Below are positions 9,365-18,296 of a stretch of DNA of 64,000 nt, piece by piece. The DNA comes from Arthrobacter sp. PAMC 25486. GTDB lineage: Bacteria; Actinomycetota; Actinomycetes; Actinomycetales; Micrococcaceae. Location of the stretch: the NCBI RefSeq assembly GCF_000785535.1, contig NZ_CP007595.1, positions 744,001-808,000 of the forward strand, in the 5' to 3' direction. The translations under genes were made by a program, and so were the position numbers. How positions within the stretch are numbered: position 1 is the first letter of the stretch; each line of letters begins with the position of its first letter. The notes beneath the pieces were generated by a model, which had not been told where the DNA came from, did no database searches, and was given only the letters and a program-made list of their open reading frames with translations.

Positions 9365-12115
9365 TTAGTGTCCGGCGTCGTTCCAGCTGGCGCCCAGGCC
9401 AATCTGCACTTCAAGGGGGACCTGCAATTGCGCGGCCGCACCCATCTGCTCAACGACGAGGGCCTTGACGGCGTCGAGCTCGCCGGGCCAGATCTCGAGG
9501 ATCAATTCATCATGGACCTGCAGCAGCATCCGCGACTTCAGGCCCTGCGATGAAAGCTGCGCATCAACACCCAGCATGGCGTGCTTGATGATGTCGGCGG
9601 CGGACCCCTGGATCGGGGAGTTCAGGGCCACACGTTCGGCAAGTTCGCGCAGCTGCCTGTCGGTGCTGGCCAGGTCAGGCAGGTAGCGCCGGCGGCCCTC
9701 GATCGTGGAGGTGTAGCCGTCAATGCGGGCCTGTTCGACGACGCCGCGCAGGTAGTCCCGCACGCCGCCGAAGCGGTCGAAGTAGTCCTTGACCAATGTT
9801 CGGGCTTCGTCGACGGAGATTTCCAGCTGCTTGGACAGGCCAAAGCTGGTCAGCCCGTAGGCCAGGCCGTACGACATGGCCTTGACCTTTGAACGCATGG
9901 CGGAGGTGACGTCCTCGGGTGCCACACCGAACACGTGCGAGCCCACATAACGGTGCAGGTCTTCACCCTCGGCATACGCCTGGATCAGTCCGGCATCGCC
10001 CGACAGGTGCGCCATGATGCGCATTTCAATCTGCGAGTAGTCGGCGGCCAGGAGGCATTCGTAGCCTTCGCTGACGACGAAGATGTCGCGAACGCGCCGG
10101 CCTTCCTCGGAGCGGATGGGGATGTTTTGCAGGTTGGGGTTGTTGGAGGACAACCGTCCCGTGGCGGCAACATTTTGGGCGTAGGTGGTGTGGATGCGAC
10201 CGTCCTCTGCCACCGACTTCTTTAGGGTTTCCACCATCTGCTTCAGCTTGGACGCCTCACGGTGGGCCATGAGCTGGGCCAGGAATTCGTGGCCCGTCTT
10301 TTCCAGCAGTGTCTTCAGCGAGGCGGCATCGGTGGTGTAGCCGGTCTTGATCTTCTTCGTCTTGGGCAGGCCGAGCTCCTCGAACAGGACCTCCTGCAGC
10401 TGCTTGGGCGAGCCAAGGTTGACCTCGTGCCCGATCGCGGCAAAGGCAGCCTCCTGGGCCGCGTTCATGGCTGCCGTGAAGTCCTCCAGCAGGGTGGTGA
10501 GGCGCTCCTGCGAAATGTCGATGCCGGTCAATTCCATGTGTGCCAGGACGGCGGCAAGTGGCAGTTCAAGATCGCGCAGCAGCCCGTCAGCCCCGCGCTC
10601 CACCAGCATCGGGGCGAAGTGCTCGCTCAGCAGCAGCGCAACATAGCCGCGCTGGACGGCGTCGGCAAATTTTGCGTCGCCCTCCAGGCCCAGATCGAGC
10701 TGCCCGGAGTCCCCGCCGCCGGCCTCGAAGGACACCTTCAGGTGCACCTGACTGAGTTCGGCGATCTCGTAGCTGCGCCGGTCTGGCTGGATGAGGTAGC
10801 CGGACAGGGACGAGTCATCGACCACCCCGCCCAGCGCCAGCCCGCGCACCGACAGCGCCTTCAGCGCCTCCTTGTACTCGTGCACCACTTTGGCCGCGGC
10901 GGAGGAAAGCCAGGCGGCCAGCGCGGACTCCAGCGCTTCGTCGGCGGTTCCCAGTTCAACGACGACGGCGGAATCGTTGCGTACCAGCGCCACCGCAACC
11001 GCCTCGTGTGCCAGGCCGGCCTTTTCGCTGAGCACGTCAACGGCCACGGTGCCGCCGGCCGGGGTGGCTGCAAGCCACGCCTCCAGGGCGGGCGCCTCGG
11101 TGAGCACCTGGTGTGCGGGCACGGGGTGGGCTTCCCCGGTATCCTCGGCTTCTTCCTCGCCGAAGAGGTCAAAAAGGCGTTTGCGCAGGGTGTTGAACTG
11201 CAGTGCGTCGAACAGTTCTTCCACAGCCTCGCGGTCCGGGGACTGCAGCACGGTGTCGGTGATGGCGACGGGCAGCTCCATGTCGCGCAGGAGGTGGTTC
11301 AGGCGGCGGTTGCGCAAGACGTCATCGACGTGCGCGCGCAGCGATTCGCCCACCTTGCCGCCGATGGCATCAACGTTCTCAAGGATGCCGTCGAGGTCGC
11401 CGTACAGCTTGAGCCATTTGGCGGCGGTCTTGGGGCCGACGCCGGGCACGCCGGGCAGGTTATCGGCGGTTTCGCCCACCAGTGCTGCGAGGTCGGAGTA
11501 GCGGTTGGGCGGCACCAAGTACTTGGTCTCCACGGCCTCGGCATCCATGGGAGGGATGTCGGAGATGCCCTTCTTGGGGTACAGGACAAGCACCTTGTCG
11601 GTGATGAGCTGGAACGCGTCACGGTCACCGGAGACCACCAGGACGTCCCAGCCGGCGGCTTCGCCTTGCGTGGACAGGGTGGCGATGATGTCATCCGCCT
11701 CGAAGCCGTCAACCGAGATGGTGGGGATGCGCATGGCGGCCATGACCTTGATGATCAAGTCGATCTGCCCGTAGAACTCTTCCGGCGTCTTGTTGCGCCC
11801 GCCCTTGTATTCGGTGTACTCCAGGGAGCGGAACGTGGGGGTGTCCAGGTCGAAGGCAACCACCACGTGGGTGGGTTTTTGCTGGCGGATCATGGTCAGC
11901 AGCATCGAGGTGAAGCCGTGCACCGCGTTGGTGTGCTGGCCGGTGTCGGTGGCGAAGTTCTCCGGCGGCAGGGCGTAAAAGGCCCGAAACGCCATGGAGT
12001 GGCCGTCGATGACCAGCATCCGGGGCGTCTGACCGTCCGGAAGTTCGGCGGAGGGCCCGTTTACGGGGGTTGTTGCAACAGTGGACTGGGGGGCCGTCTT
12101 GGCAGAATCACTCAC
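9365..12115 (-). CDS. polA: DNA polymerase I
   Basis: About 916 aa with all expected blocks. The 5'-nuclease domain starts at MLVIDGHSMAFRAFYALP. A degenerate 3'-5' exonuclease-like domain follows. The polymerase domain has motif A DYSQIEMRIM near residue 693, motif B RSKVKAMSYGLAYG, and motif C QVHDELILE near 868. The exonuclease region shows VAVDVLSEKAGL where the proofreading DxE motif would be. The Glu is absent, as in mycobacterial PolA, so proofreading is probably missing. The frame is open to 12169. I chose GTG 12115, which has TAGGCT seven bases upstream and may be leaderless; ATG 12133 is the alternative. It is divergent from the hotdog gene, 19 bases away. Confidence 0.97.
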   Translation of the reverse strand: MSDSAKTAPQSTVATTPVNGPSAELPDGQTPRMLVIDGHSMAFRAFYALPPENFATDTGQHTNAVHGFTSMLLTMIRQQKPTHVVVAFDLDTPTFRSLEYTEYKGGRNKTPEEFYGQIDLIIKVMAAMRIPTISVDGFEADDIIATLSTQGEAAGWDVLVVSGDRDAFQLITDKVLVLYPKKGISDIPPMDAEAVETKYLVPPNRYSDLAALVGETADNLPGVPGVGPKTAAKWLKLYGDLDGILENVDAIGGKVGESLRAHVDDVLRNRRLNHLLRDMELPVAITDTVLQSPDREAVEELFDALQFNTLRKRLFDLFGEEEAEDTGEAHPVPAHQVLTEAPALEAWLAATPAGGTVAVDVLSEKAGLAHEAVAVALVRNDSAVVVELGTADEALESALAAWLSSAAAKVVHEYKEALKALSVRGLALGGVVDDSSLSGYLIQPDRRSYEIAELSQVHLKVSFEAGGGDSGQLDLGLEGDAKFADAVQRGYVALLLSEHFAPMLVERGADGLLRDLELPLAAVLAHMELTGIDISQERLTTLLEDFTAAMNAAQEAAFAAIGHEVNLGSPKQLQEVLFEELGLPKTKKIKTGYTTDAASLKTLLEKTGHEFLAQLMAHREASKLKQMVETLKKSVAEDGRIHTTYAQNVAATGRLSSNNPNLQNIPIRSEEGRRVRDIFVVSEGYECLLAADYSQIEMRIMAHLSGDAGLIQAYAEGEDLHRYVGSHVFGVAPEDVTSAMRSKVKAMSYGLAYGLTSFGLSKQLEISVDEARTLVKDYFDRFGGVRDYLRGVVEQARIDGYTSTIEGRRRYLPDLASTDRQLRELAERVALNSPIQGSAADIIKHAMLGVDAQLSSQGLKSRMLLQVHDELILEIWPGELDAVKALVVEQMGAAAQLQVPLEVQIGLGASWNDAGH

Positions 12116-12134
12116 AGGTGCAAGCCTAGTCATC

Positions 12135-12593
12135 ATGAGCGATAAATCCACACCACACCCCCGTTCCACCGAACTCCTCGCCGCAGGGGTCCCCGCCGAG
12201 TACCATTCCCTGCTGGGCCATCACGGCGTGGGGACCCTGGTTGAGAAGATGGGCATTGTGTTCACGCACATGTCCGTTGAGTCCATGGTGGCCACCATGC
12301 CTGTTGAGGGAAACACGCAGGTGACGGGGTTGCTGCATGGCGGTGCGCACGTAGTTTTAGCCGAAACGCTGGGCTCCTTTGCTGCCGCGTTCCATGCCGG
12401 ACCCGGCGCCAAGGTGGTGGGGATTGAGATTAACGCCACCCACCACAGAGGCGCCTCGGGTGGCCTGGTCACCGGCACGGCCACCCCCCTCCACCTGGGC
12501 CGCACGCTCGCTACGCACGAGGTGGTCATGACGGATGAGGCCGGCCGCCGCCTGTCCACCTGCCGGATCACCAACATGATCCTCGCCGACTAA
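12135..12593 (+). CDS. Hotdog-fold thioesterase, PaaI/YbgC-like
   Basis: A 152-aa single hotdog domain. It carries the PaaI-type segment VTGLLHGGAHVVLAETLGSFAA, whose H-G-G turn and downstream E/S residues form the active site of the 4-hydroxybenzoyl-CoA thioesterase/PaaI clan. The later INATHHRGASGG segment is also typical. It hydrolyses acyl-CoA thioesters; members of this type in actinobacteria include 1,4-dihydroxy-2-naphthoyl-CoA hydrolases, but the substrate cannot be read from sequence. ATG 12135 fits the conserved N-terminus. There is no clear ribosome binding site and the 5' leader must be very short because polA starts 19 bases away on the other strand. Confidence 0.87.
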   Translation: MSDKSTPHPRSTELLAAGVPAEYHSLLGHHGVGTLVEKMGIVFTHMSVESMVATMPVEGNTQVTGLLHGGAHVVLAETLGSFAAAFHAGPGAKVVGIEINATHHRGASGGLVTGTATPLHLGRTLATHEVVMTDEAGRRLSTCRITNMILAD

Positions 12594-12656
12594 ACCGCGC
12601 CGACTAAACCGCGCCACCAACTCGAGCACCCCGACCGGCACCACCTCGTTAACCAA

Positions 12657-12710
12657 CGACGCCGGGCACCCACCTTTCCGTTTCAAGCGAAAGGTGAGTG
12701 CCCGGCGTCG
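12657..12710. repeat. Long palindromic hairpin, GGTGAG...CGTCGT family, copy 1
   Basis: Arms of 13 bp (CGACGCCGGGCAC / GTGCCCGGCGTCG) continue with CCACCTTTC / GAAAGGTG after one mismatch, with a short loop. It lies between the convergent thioesterase gene and the small membrane gene. It can act as a bidirectional terminator. The right arm AGGTGAGTGCCCGGCGTCG matches copies near 32.9, 35.5, 50.3 and 51.1 kb. Confidence 0.8.
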
Positions 12711-12773
12711 TACGTGGAGCGATTGCGCGGAGGCGGAAGTCCTGGAAAATGCTGCGCCTGGAAAAAGTTGCGC

Positions 12774-13028
12774 TTAGAAGATATTGCCCAGAATCGTTTC
12801 GGCGGCCTTGCTCAGGGCCGGCACGATCAAGATGATGCCTGACGCGACGGCCAGGACACAGAAGCCAAAGCAGACGTAGGCGCCCCACTTGGCGGCAAGG
12901 TTGCTGCGGCCGGTGTCGTCGCCGCTGACCGCCGTGAAACGCACGCCCAGGGAGTACATGGTGACGACGAATCCGGCGCCGATCAGTGTTGTGAGAGCCA
13001 CTGTGAGAAATCCAAACCAGTCAATCAT
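12774..13028 (-). CDS. Small two-TM membrane protein coupled to the phosphate transporter
   Basis: An 84-aa protein with two membrane helices (about 5-28 and 48-72) separated by a polar loop containing SGDDTGRSNLAAKWGAY. The start ATG overlaps the stop codon of the upstream Pit gene by four bases, a strong sign of translational coupling. A role with the transporter, such as assembly or regulation, is inference. The family was not recognised. The long palindrome 12657-12710 follows as the likely terminator. Confidence 0.75.
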   Translation of the reverse strand: MIDWFGFLTVALTTLIGAGFVVTMYSLGVRFTAVSGDDTGRSNLAAKWGAYVCFGFCVLAVASGIILIVPALSKAAETILGNIF

Positions 13029-14428
13029 TTCTTGCCTTTCTTCGCGTCGACTTTAGCCTTGCCCTTGGCGGACTGGTCCTTGGGATCGTGCGCGTTTGCG
13101 GCAGCCTTCGTCATCGCCTTGAGCACGGCCGTGTCGGCACGGTCAAGGGCTGTCTGGGCTGCGGCGCGGGCGGCATCGGTTTCTGCTGCACGCTTGGCCG
13201 CCTTTTCGGCAACCTTTTGTGCGGCGCGTGCCTTGACGGCGAGGCGGTCGCGCTCCTTCTTGCTGGGGATGTGCATGGCCTCACCCACTGCGTCGACGTC
13301 GCTGATGGCATTGCTGTGATCAACTGTCTCGCGCTGGGAGAGGACGAACATGATCAGGATGGCGCTCAGCCCCAACACGGCGACAATGACAATGCCGACA
13401 ATGCCGGTGCGGATCAGCAGGGCTGCCAGGCCGCCCACCAAGGCGGCGGCGGGGAGCGTCAACAGCCAGGTGATGCCGATCTTGCCAATGGCACCCCAGC
13501 GGACGGTTGCGCCCTTGCGGCCAAGCCCCGAGCCAATGACGGAGCCTGAGGCAACGTGCGTGGTGGAGAGCGCAAAGCCCAGGTGGCTGGAGGCCAAGAT
13601 GGCGGCCGCGGTGCTGGTTTCAGCCGCGAAGCCCTGTGCGGGCTTGACGTCTGTCAGTCCGGATCCCAGGGTGCGGATGATGCGCCAGCCGCCGGCGTAG
13701 GTGCCTCCGGCAATGGCGAGTGCACAAGCGGTGATGACCCAGATGTGCGGGCCGGTGCCTGCCGTCTGCAGCCCCGATGCCACAAGGACAAGGGTGATGA
13801 CACCCATGGTCTTCTGGGCGTCGTTGGTGCCGTGGGCCAAAGCCACCAGCGAGGAGCTGAAGATCTGGCCGCGACGGAACCCGCCGCGCTTCTGGGTGAG
13901 CTTGTCACCGGAATCGGGGTCGGAACGCTTGGTGATGGAGTAAGCCAGCTTGGTGCACAGGAAGGCGACCAGACCGGCGATGGCGGGGGCCAGAAGGGCC
14001 GGCAGCAGCACCTTGGAGACAACCACCATAAAGTTCACTGCCCCGAAGGACCAGGTGCCAACAATGGCCGCTCCGATCAAGCCGCCGAACAGGGCGTGTG
14101 AGGAGCTTGACGGCAGGCCGAGCAGCCACGTGAACAGGTTCCACAGCACCGCGCCCATCAAACCGGCGAAGATCATTTCCGGAGTGATGGCGACACCGTT
14201 GGGCCCGCCCTCGTTGATGATGCCCCCGGAAATGGTCTTGGCCACCTCGGTTGAAAGGAAGGCTCCCACCAGGTTCAAGATCGCGGCCAGGGCCACAGCT
14301 GTCTTGGGCTTGATGGCACCGGTGGCAATGGGGGTTGCCATGGCGTTGGCTGTGTCGTGAAAGCCGTTCGTAAAGTCAAAGAAAAGGGCCAGTGCTATGA
14401 CAAGCACGACCATGAAGGTGAGATCCAC
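13025..14428 (-). CDS. pit: Inorganic phosphate transporter, PiT family
   Basis: A 467-aa low-affinity metal-phosphate/H+ symporter. The PiT signatures are present in both halves: FTNGFHDTANAMATPIATGA near the N-terminus and ALAHGTNDAQKTMGVITL in the middle, with about ten membrane segments. A charged, Ala/Lys-rich cytoplasmic tail of some 90 residues follows the last helix. The start is GTG 14428, with no good ribosome binding site. A promoter-like TTGTCT, 16-base gap, TAGATT lies just upstream on this strand. PHO-box-like heptamers lie further upstream. The next gene overlaps its stop. Confidence 0.94.
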   Translation of the reverse strand: MDLTFMVVLVIALALFFDFTNGFHDTANAMATPIATGAIKPKTAVALAAILNLVGAFLSTEVAKTISGGIINEGGPNGVAITPEMIFAGLMGAVLWNLFTWLLGLPSSSSHALFGGLIGAAIVGTWSFGAVNFMVVVSKVLLPALLAPAIAGLVAFLCTKLAYSITKRSDPDSGDKLTQKRGGFRRGQIFSSSLVALAHGTNDAQKTMGVITLVLVASGLQTAGTGPHIWVITACALAIAGGTYAGGWRIIRTLGSGLTDVKPAQGFAAETSTAAAILASSHLGFALSTTHVASGSVIGSGLGRKGATVRWGAIGKIGITWLLTLPAAALVGGLAALLIRTGIVGIVIVAVLGLSAILIMFVLSQRETVDHSNAISDVDAVGEAMHIPSKKERDRLAVKARAAQKVAEKAAKRAAETDAARAAAQTALDRADTAVLKAMTKAAANAHDPKDQSAKGKAKVDAKKGKK

Positions 14429-14437
14429 CCGCGGTCC

Positions 14438-14465
14438 AATCTAGAGGAGGCAAAAAGCAAGACAA
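14438..14465 (-). promoter_or_regulatory. Candidate promoter of the Pit operon
   Basis: On the minus strand TTGTCT, a 16-base spacer and TAGATT (plus strand 14438-14443) end nine bases before the GTG start. The -10 is good and the -35 keeps TTG. It predicts a very short leader. Confidence 0.4.
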
Positions 14466-14582
14466 CGAAAATTTGGGTGGGAAAGCAGTGTCAGCGCGCA
14501 CGTCCTGGAACATGCTGGCGTACCCAACCGATACGATCCTACGATGATTTTGCCTCCCGTGGTGTCCTGCGTCCCCTCAATG

Positions 14583-14611
14583 GGTTAACGGAAGGTGAAC
14601 GGCGGGTTAAC
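14583..14611 (-). promoter_or_regulatory. PHO-box-like triple direct repeat
   Basis: On the minus strand three heptamers GTTAACC, GTTCACC and GTTAACC occur exactly 11 bp apart (14611-14605, 14600-14594, 14589-14583). Spacing and sequence match the GTTCACC-N4 direct-repeat units bound by PhoP in Streptomyces. The array points toward the phosphate transporter gene, about 155 bases from its start. PhoP control is inferred. Confidence 0.5.
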
Positions 14612-14720
14612 CGTTGCGCCACCTGGCCGGGTTAGCATGATCCAAAGGGCCGGTGGAATGGTTCGCTCCAGCACCTGCACTTGCCGCAGCACCCGGCCAT
14701 TTTCTGTGAGGAAACCTGTT

Positions 14721-15722
14721 ATGAGCAACGTTGAAAGCAGTCCCGTCGAGTTGGTCTGCCCCAGCGATCCCGGGAATTTGGCGGCCTGGGTGGAAATTCT
14801 TGCCCCCCGCCTCGTCCCCTTGGGCGGGCCCCGCGCCATGACCGTGCGACGGACGCTGCCGCAGCGCCGCCGCTCGCTCATCGGCGCCTGGTGTTTCGTT
14901 GATCACTATGGCCCAGACGACGTGTCGACCTCCCCCGGCATGGCAGTGCCGCCCCACCCGCACACCGGCCTGGCGACCATCAGCTGGCTGTTTTCCGGGG
15001 AGATCCAGCACGCGGACAGCGCCGGTCATCACGCCCTGGTACGGCCCGGCGAGTTGAACCTGATGACTGCGGGGCGCGGCATCAGCCACTCCGAATATTC
15101 AACCGCCACCACGAGCCTGCTGCATGGTGTCCAGCTGTGGCTGGCCCTGCCGCAGGCGGACCGGTTTGTTGAGCCCGCGTTTACCCACTACGCTCCCACG
15201 CCGCTGGTGCTGCAGGGCGCTGTCGTCAGCGTCTTCATGGGAGCCGTGCTGGGCGAACGCTCCCCCGTTGAGACGTTCACGCCCATGGTGGGCGCCGAGA
15301 TCAAGCTCGACGCCGGAGCTTCCCTCACGCTCGACCTCGCCCCAGGCTTTGAACACGGTTTCCTGGTGGATGCCGGTTCGCCCGCCATTGCCGGTGCACC
15401 GGTTGCGACGAATGAGCTGGCCTACCTTGGCATGGGCCGTTCAACGGTTGAGCTGGTAGCCGGGCAGGACCCCGTGCGGCTGCTGTTCATTGGCGGGGAG
15501 CCGCTGAATGAGTCAATTGTGATGTGGTGGAACTTTGTGGGCCGCAGCCATGAGGAAATCGTGGCCTTCCGTGCGGCGTGGCAGGCCACCATTGGGGCGC
15601 AGGCCCCCGGCGACTTTGACGATGTCACGAACTTCAGCCTCCCGACCGGGCAGGCCGACGCCCCCCTGCCGGCCCCGGTGCTACCCACCGTGGCATTGCG
15701 CCCGCGGGCCAATCCGAGCTGA
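14721..15722 (+). CDS. Pirin family protein
   Basis: A 333-aa bicupin. The N-terminal pirin domain carries the metal-site motif PHPHTGLATISWLFSGEIQH and later RGISHSE, followed by a C-terminal pirin domain. Pirins are iron-binding cupins; some bacterial members show quercetinase activity or act as redox-sensitive regulators. The role here is not determined. The ATG is preceded by GAGGAAA at good spacing, so the longer upstream open frame is not used. The N-terminus has an extra 25-residue extension before the cupin core. It is divergent from the Pit operon. Confidence 0.92.
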   Translation: MSNVESSPVELVCPSDPGNLAAWVEILAPRLVPLGGPRAMTVRRTLPQRRRSLIGAWCFVDHYGPDDVSTSPGMAVPPHPHTGLATISWLFSGEIQHADSAGHHALVRPGELNLMTAGRGISHSEYSTATTSLLHGVQLWLALPQADRFVEPAFTHYAPTPLVLQGAVVSVFMGAVLGERSPVETFTPMVGAEIKLDAGASLTLDLAPGFEHGFLVDAGSPAIAGAPVATNELAYLGMGRSTVELVAGQDPVRLLFIGGEPLNESIVMWWNFVGRSHEEIVAFRAAWQATIGAQAPGDFDDVTNFSLPTGQADAPLPAPVLPTVALRPRANPS

Positions 15723-15784
15723 CGACGAGCGGCCCGCGGCGAAAACGCGTCCCTGCAGCCATTCTCAATGGATACTGCTGCCGG

Positions 15785-16858
15785 CTACGCTTTGGCGAGG
15801 TTTTCGCGCACGCGCGGGGCAACGTCGGTGGCGTACAGCTCAATGCTCTTGAGCATCGTCTCGTGCGGCAGTGTGCCGTGACTGTATTTCAGGTCAAAGC
15901 GGGACAGTCCCAGGGCCTTGGCCACGGTACTGATCTTGTTGGCCACCGTTTCGGGCGACCCCACCATGAGCGCGCCGCGGGGACCGGCGGTGGCATCGAA
16001 TTCGGCGCGGCTCAGTGGCGGCCAGCCGCGGTCAGGGCCAATGCGGTGGTGCATGGCTGCATAGTGCGGCCACAGCTCGTCCATGGCTTGCTGGTCCGTT
16101 TCGGCGATGTGGCCCGGCGAGTGGACGCCAATGGGCTGTTCCGGCTGGCCAAATTCCTTCAGGGCGCGGTGGTACAGCTCGGTGAATGGTGCAAATTGCA
16201 GCGGCTCCCCGCCAATGATCGCCAGCATCAACGGCATGCCGTACTGTGCGGCGCGGACAACCGATTGCGGGCTTCCTCCGACGGCCACCCAGGACTTCAA
16301 CGTGCCGGTCTCGGTGTGGGGATAGACCATCTGGCTGTGCAGCGCCGGGCGGGTGTTCCCGCTCCAACTAACCGGGCCCTGCTTGCGCAGCTCGTTGAAC
16401 AGCTCAAGCTTTTCCTCGAACAGCTCCTCATACTGGGCCAGGTCAAAGCCAAACAGTGGAAAAGACTCCGTGAAGGACCCCCTGCCCAGGATCACCTCTG
16501 CGCGGCCGGAAGAAACGGCGTCGAGCGTTGAAAAACGCTGGAACACGCGGATGGGATCGTCCGAGCTTAGCACCGTCACGGCCGAGCCCAGGCGGATCCG
16601 TTCCGTCTGACCGGCGATGGCCGAGAGCACCATGTCCGGGGCGGAAATGGCGAAGTCGTCACGGTGGTGTTCCCCGACCCCGAAGTAATCAACACCCAGT
16701 TTGTCGGCCAGGACGGCCTGTTCGACGACGTCACGAATCACCTGTGCGGCATGCTTGGGTGCGCCGTCCGCATCAAGGATCATGTCCCCGAAGGTGTCCA
16801 GGCCAAGCTCGATGCTGCCCGGATCAGTTGTAGGGGGTGCGGGGTTGGTGTGAGCCAT
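15785..16858 (-). CDS. LLM-class flavin-dependent oxidoreductase (first of two)
   Basis: A 357-aa bacterial-luciferase-like TIM barrel. It has GVDYFGVGEHH near residue 55, IRLGSAVTVLSSDDPIRVFQRF, and AEVILGRGSFTESFPLFG. This is the subgroup often annotated as F420- or FMN-dependent monooxygenases. It most resembles the second LLM protein at 18297-19340, with the same YFGVGEHH, SSDDPIRVFQ/STDDPVRIFQ and GRGSFTESFPLFG/GRGSSMETFPLFG blocks. The substrate is unknown. It lies 109 bases downstream of the aminotransferase gene on the same strand and could be part of its transcription unit. Confidence 0.9.
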   Translation of the reverse strand: MAHTNPAPPTTDPGSIELGLDTFGDMILDADGAPKHAAQVIRDVVEQAVLADKLGVDYFGVGEHHRDDFAISAPDMVLSAIAGQTERIRLGSAVTVLSSDDPIRVFQRFSTLDAVSSGRAEVILGRGSFTESFPLFGFDLAQYEELFEEKLELFNELRKQGPVSWSGNTRPALHSQMVYPHTETGTLKSWVAVGGSPQSVVRAAQYGMPLMLAIIGGEPLQFAPFTELYHRALKEFGQPEQPIGVHSPGHIAETDQQAMDELWPHYAAMHHRIGPDRGWPPLSRAEFDATAGPRGALMVGSPETVANKISTVAKALGLSRFDLKYSHGTLPHETMLKSIELYATDVAPRVRENLAKA

Positions 16859-16967
16859 GTTCCGTCCAATCTCAAATAAATATGCGTTTGTATCTACCTG
16901 GAGAACCGGAGGACGCTAAAAAGTATTCCCGGCCGTACGTGGGGAATCGTCGGGGAACACGTTGGGA

Positions 16968-18203
16968 TCACTTGGCGACGAGGGCGGCCTTGCTTCGGTA
17001 GACGGCAAGGAAGGTGGAGATGCGCCGCACCGCCTCCTCAATGTCGCTGACGGAGGGCAGAATCACGAAGCGGAAATGGTCGGGCGTGGGCCAGTGGAAG
17101 GCAGTGCCGTGGGAGACGAGGATCTTTTGGTCCTGGAGCAGGTCGATGACGAACTTCTCATCGGATTCGATCGGGTACAGGACCGGATCGAGCTTCACGA
17201 ACAGGTACATGGCGCCGGCTGCGGGGACGCAGGAGACGCCGGGGAGTGCATTGAGCAGCCGGGAGGCGAGGTCGCGCTGGTCACGGAGCCGGCCGCCGGG
17301 CTTGGTGAGGTCGTTGATGCTTTGGTAGCCGCCGAGTGAGGTCTGGATGGCGTGTTGGGCCGGGACGTTGGAGCACAGGCGCAGGGAGGCGATGAGTTCC
17401 AGGGATTCCTTGAAACCGGCCATCGCCGCGCGGGGTCCGGAGAGTGCCACCCAGCCTGCCCGGTAGCCGGGCATGCGGTAGGCCTTGGACAGGCCGCTGA
17501 AGGTGAGCATGCAAATATCGTCGGCAAGCGAGGCCAGGTGGATGTGGCTGCGCCCGTCGTACAGAATCTTCTCGTAAATCTCGTCCGAGAAGATCACCAG
17601 GTCATGCTTGCGGGCCAGCTCCACAAAGCGTTCAAGGATTTCGCGTGGGTAGACGGCGCCGGTGGGATTGTTGGGGTTGATGATGACGATGGCACGGGTT
17701 TTGGGCGTAATCTTCGCCTCGACGTCGGCCATGTCGGGCCACCACTGGTTGTCCTCATCGCACAAATAGTGCACGGGGACACCGCCGGTGAGTGTCACCG
17801 AGGCCGTCCAGAGCGGGTAGTCGGGTGCCGGGATCATGACCTCGTCGCCATTTTCCAGGAATGCCTGCAGCGTCATGGAGATCAGCTCGCTGACACCGTT
17901 GCCGACGAAGATGTCATCCACGCCAATGCTCATCAAACCCTTGGTTTGGTAGTACTGCGAGATGGCGGTGCGTGCCGAGAAGATGCCCTTGGAATCGCTG
18001 TAGCCCTGCGCGCCACGGAGGTGGTGGATCATGTCAACGACGATCGATTCCGGCGCTTCAAGGCCGAACGGGGCGGTGTCACCCAGGTTCATGCGAAGGA
18101 TGCGGTGACCCTCCGCCTCCATTTTTTGGGCCGCATGCAGGATGGGGCCGCGAAGTTCGTACCGGACGTTGGCTAACTTGGAAGAATGTTGCATGGGGCG
18201 CAT
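16968..18203 (-). CDS. alaA: Alanine-type pyridoxal phosphate aminotransferase (AlaA-like)
   Basis: A 411-aa fold-type I aminotransferase close to AlaA/YfbQ. It has the N-terminus SSKLANVRYELRGPIL, the substrate-loop APFGLEAPESI, the PLP-binding IINPNNPTGAVYP and SDEIYEKILYDG, and the Schiff-base lysine in SGLSKAYRMPG. AlaA makes alanine from pyruvate and glutamate. I chose ATG 18203 (MRPMQHSSKL) because it matches the family's N-terminus; 18194 and the upstream frame to 18251 are alternatives. It sits between two related LLM oxidoreductases on the same strand. Confidence 0.9.
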   Translation of the reverse strand: MRPMQHSSKLANVRYELRGPILHAAQKMEAEGHRILRMNLGDTAPFGLEAPESIVVDMIHHLRGAQGYSDSKGIFSARTAISQYYQTKGLMSIGVDDIFVGNGVSELISMTLQAFLENGDEVMIPAPDYPLWTASVTLTGGVPVHYLCDEDNQWWPDMADVEAKITPKTRAIVIINPNNPTGAVYPREILERFVELARKHDLVIFSDEIYEKILYDGRSHIHLASLADDICMLTFSGLSKAYRMPGYRAGWVALSGPRAAMAGFKESLELIASLRLCSNVPAQHAIQTSLGGYQSINDLTKPGGRLRDQRDLASRLLNALPGVSCVPAAGAMYLFVKLDPVLYPIESDEKFVIDLLQDQKILVSHGTAFHWPTPDHFRFVILPSVSDIEEAVRRISTFLAVYRSKAALVAK

Positions 18204-18296
18204 ACCATCCATCTTCACATATGCGCCCCGGCAAGGCGCGAACCGGTCCATATTGCGGCCGGGTCTGCGCCGTCTCCGTCTCGGTGTGGGCTGCCG

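Noticed and set aside
10262..12145. A 627-codon open frame on the plus strand opposite polA
   Set aside because: It is antisense to conserved DNA polymerase I. High GC at third positions keeps the opposite strand open. No domain is seen.
12587..12615. Tandem CGACTAAACCGCGC after the thioesterase stop
   Set aside because: Only two 14-bp copies, one including the stop codon. This is likely local slippage without wider meaning.
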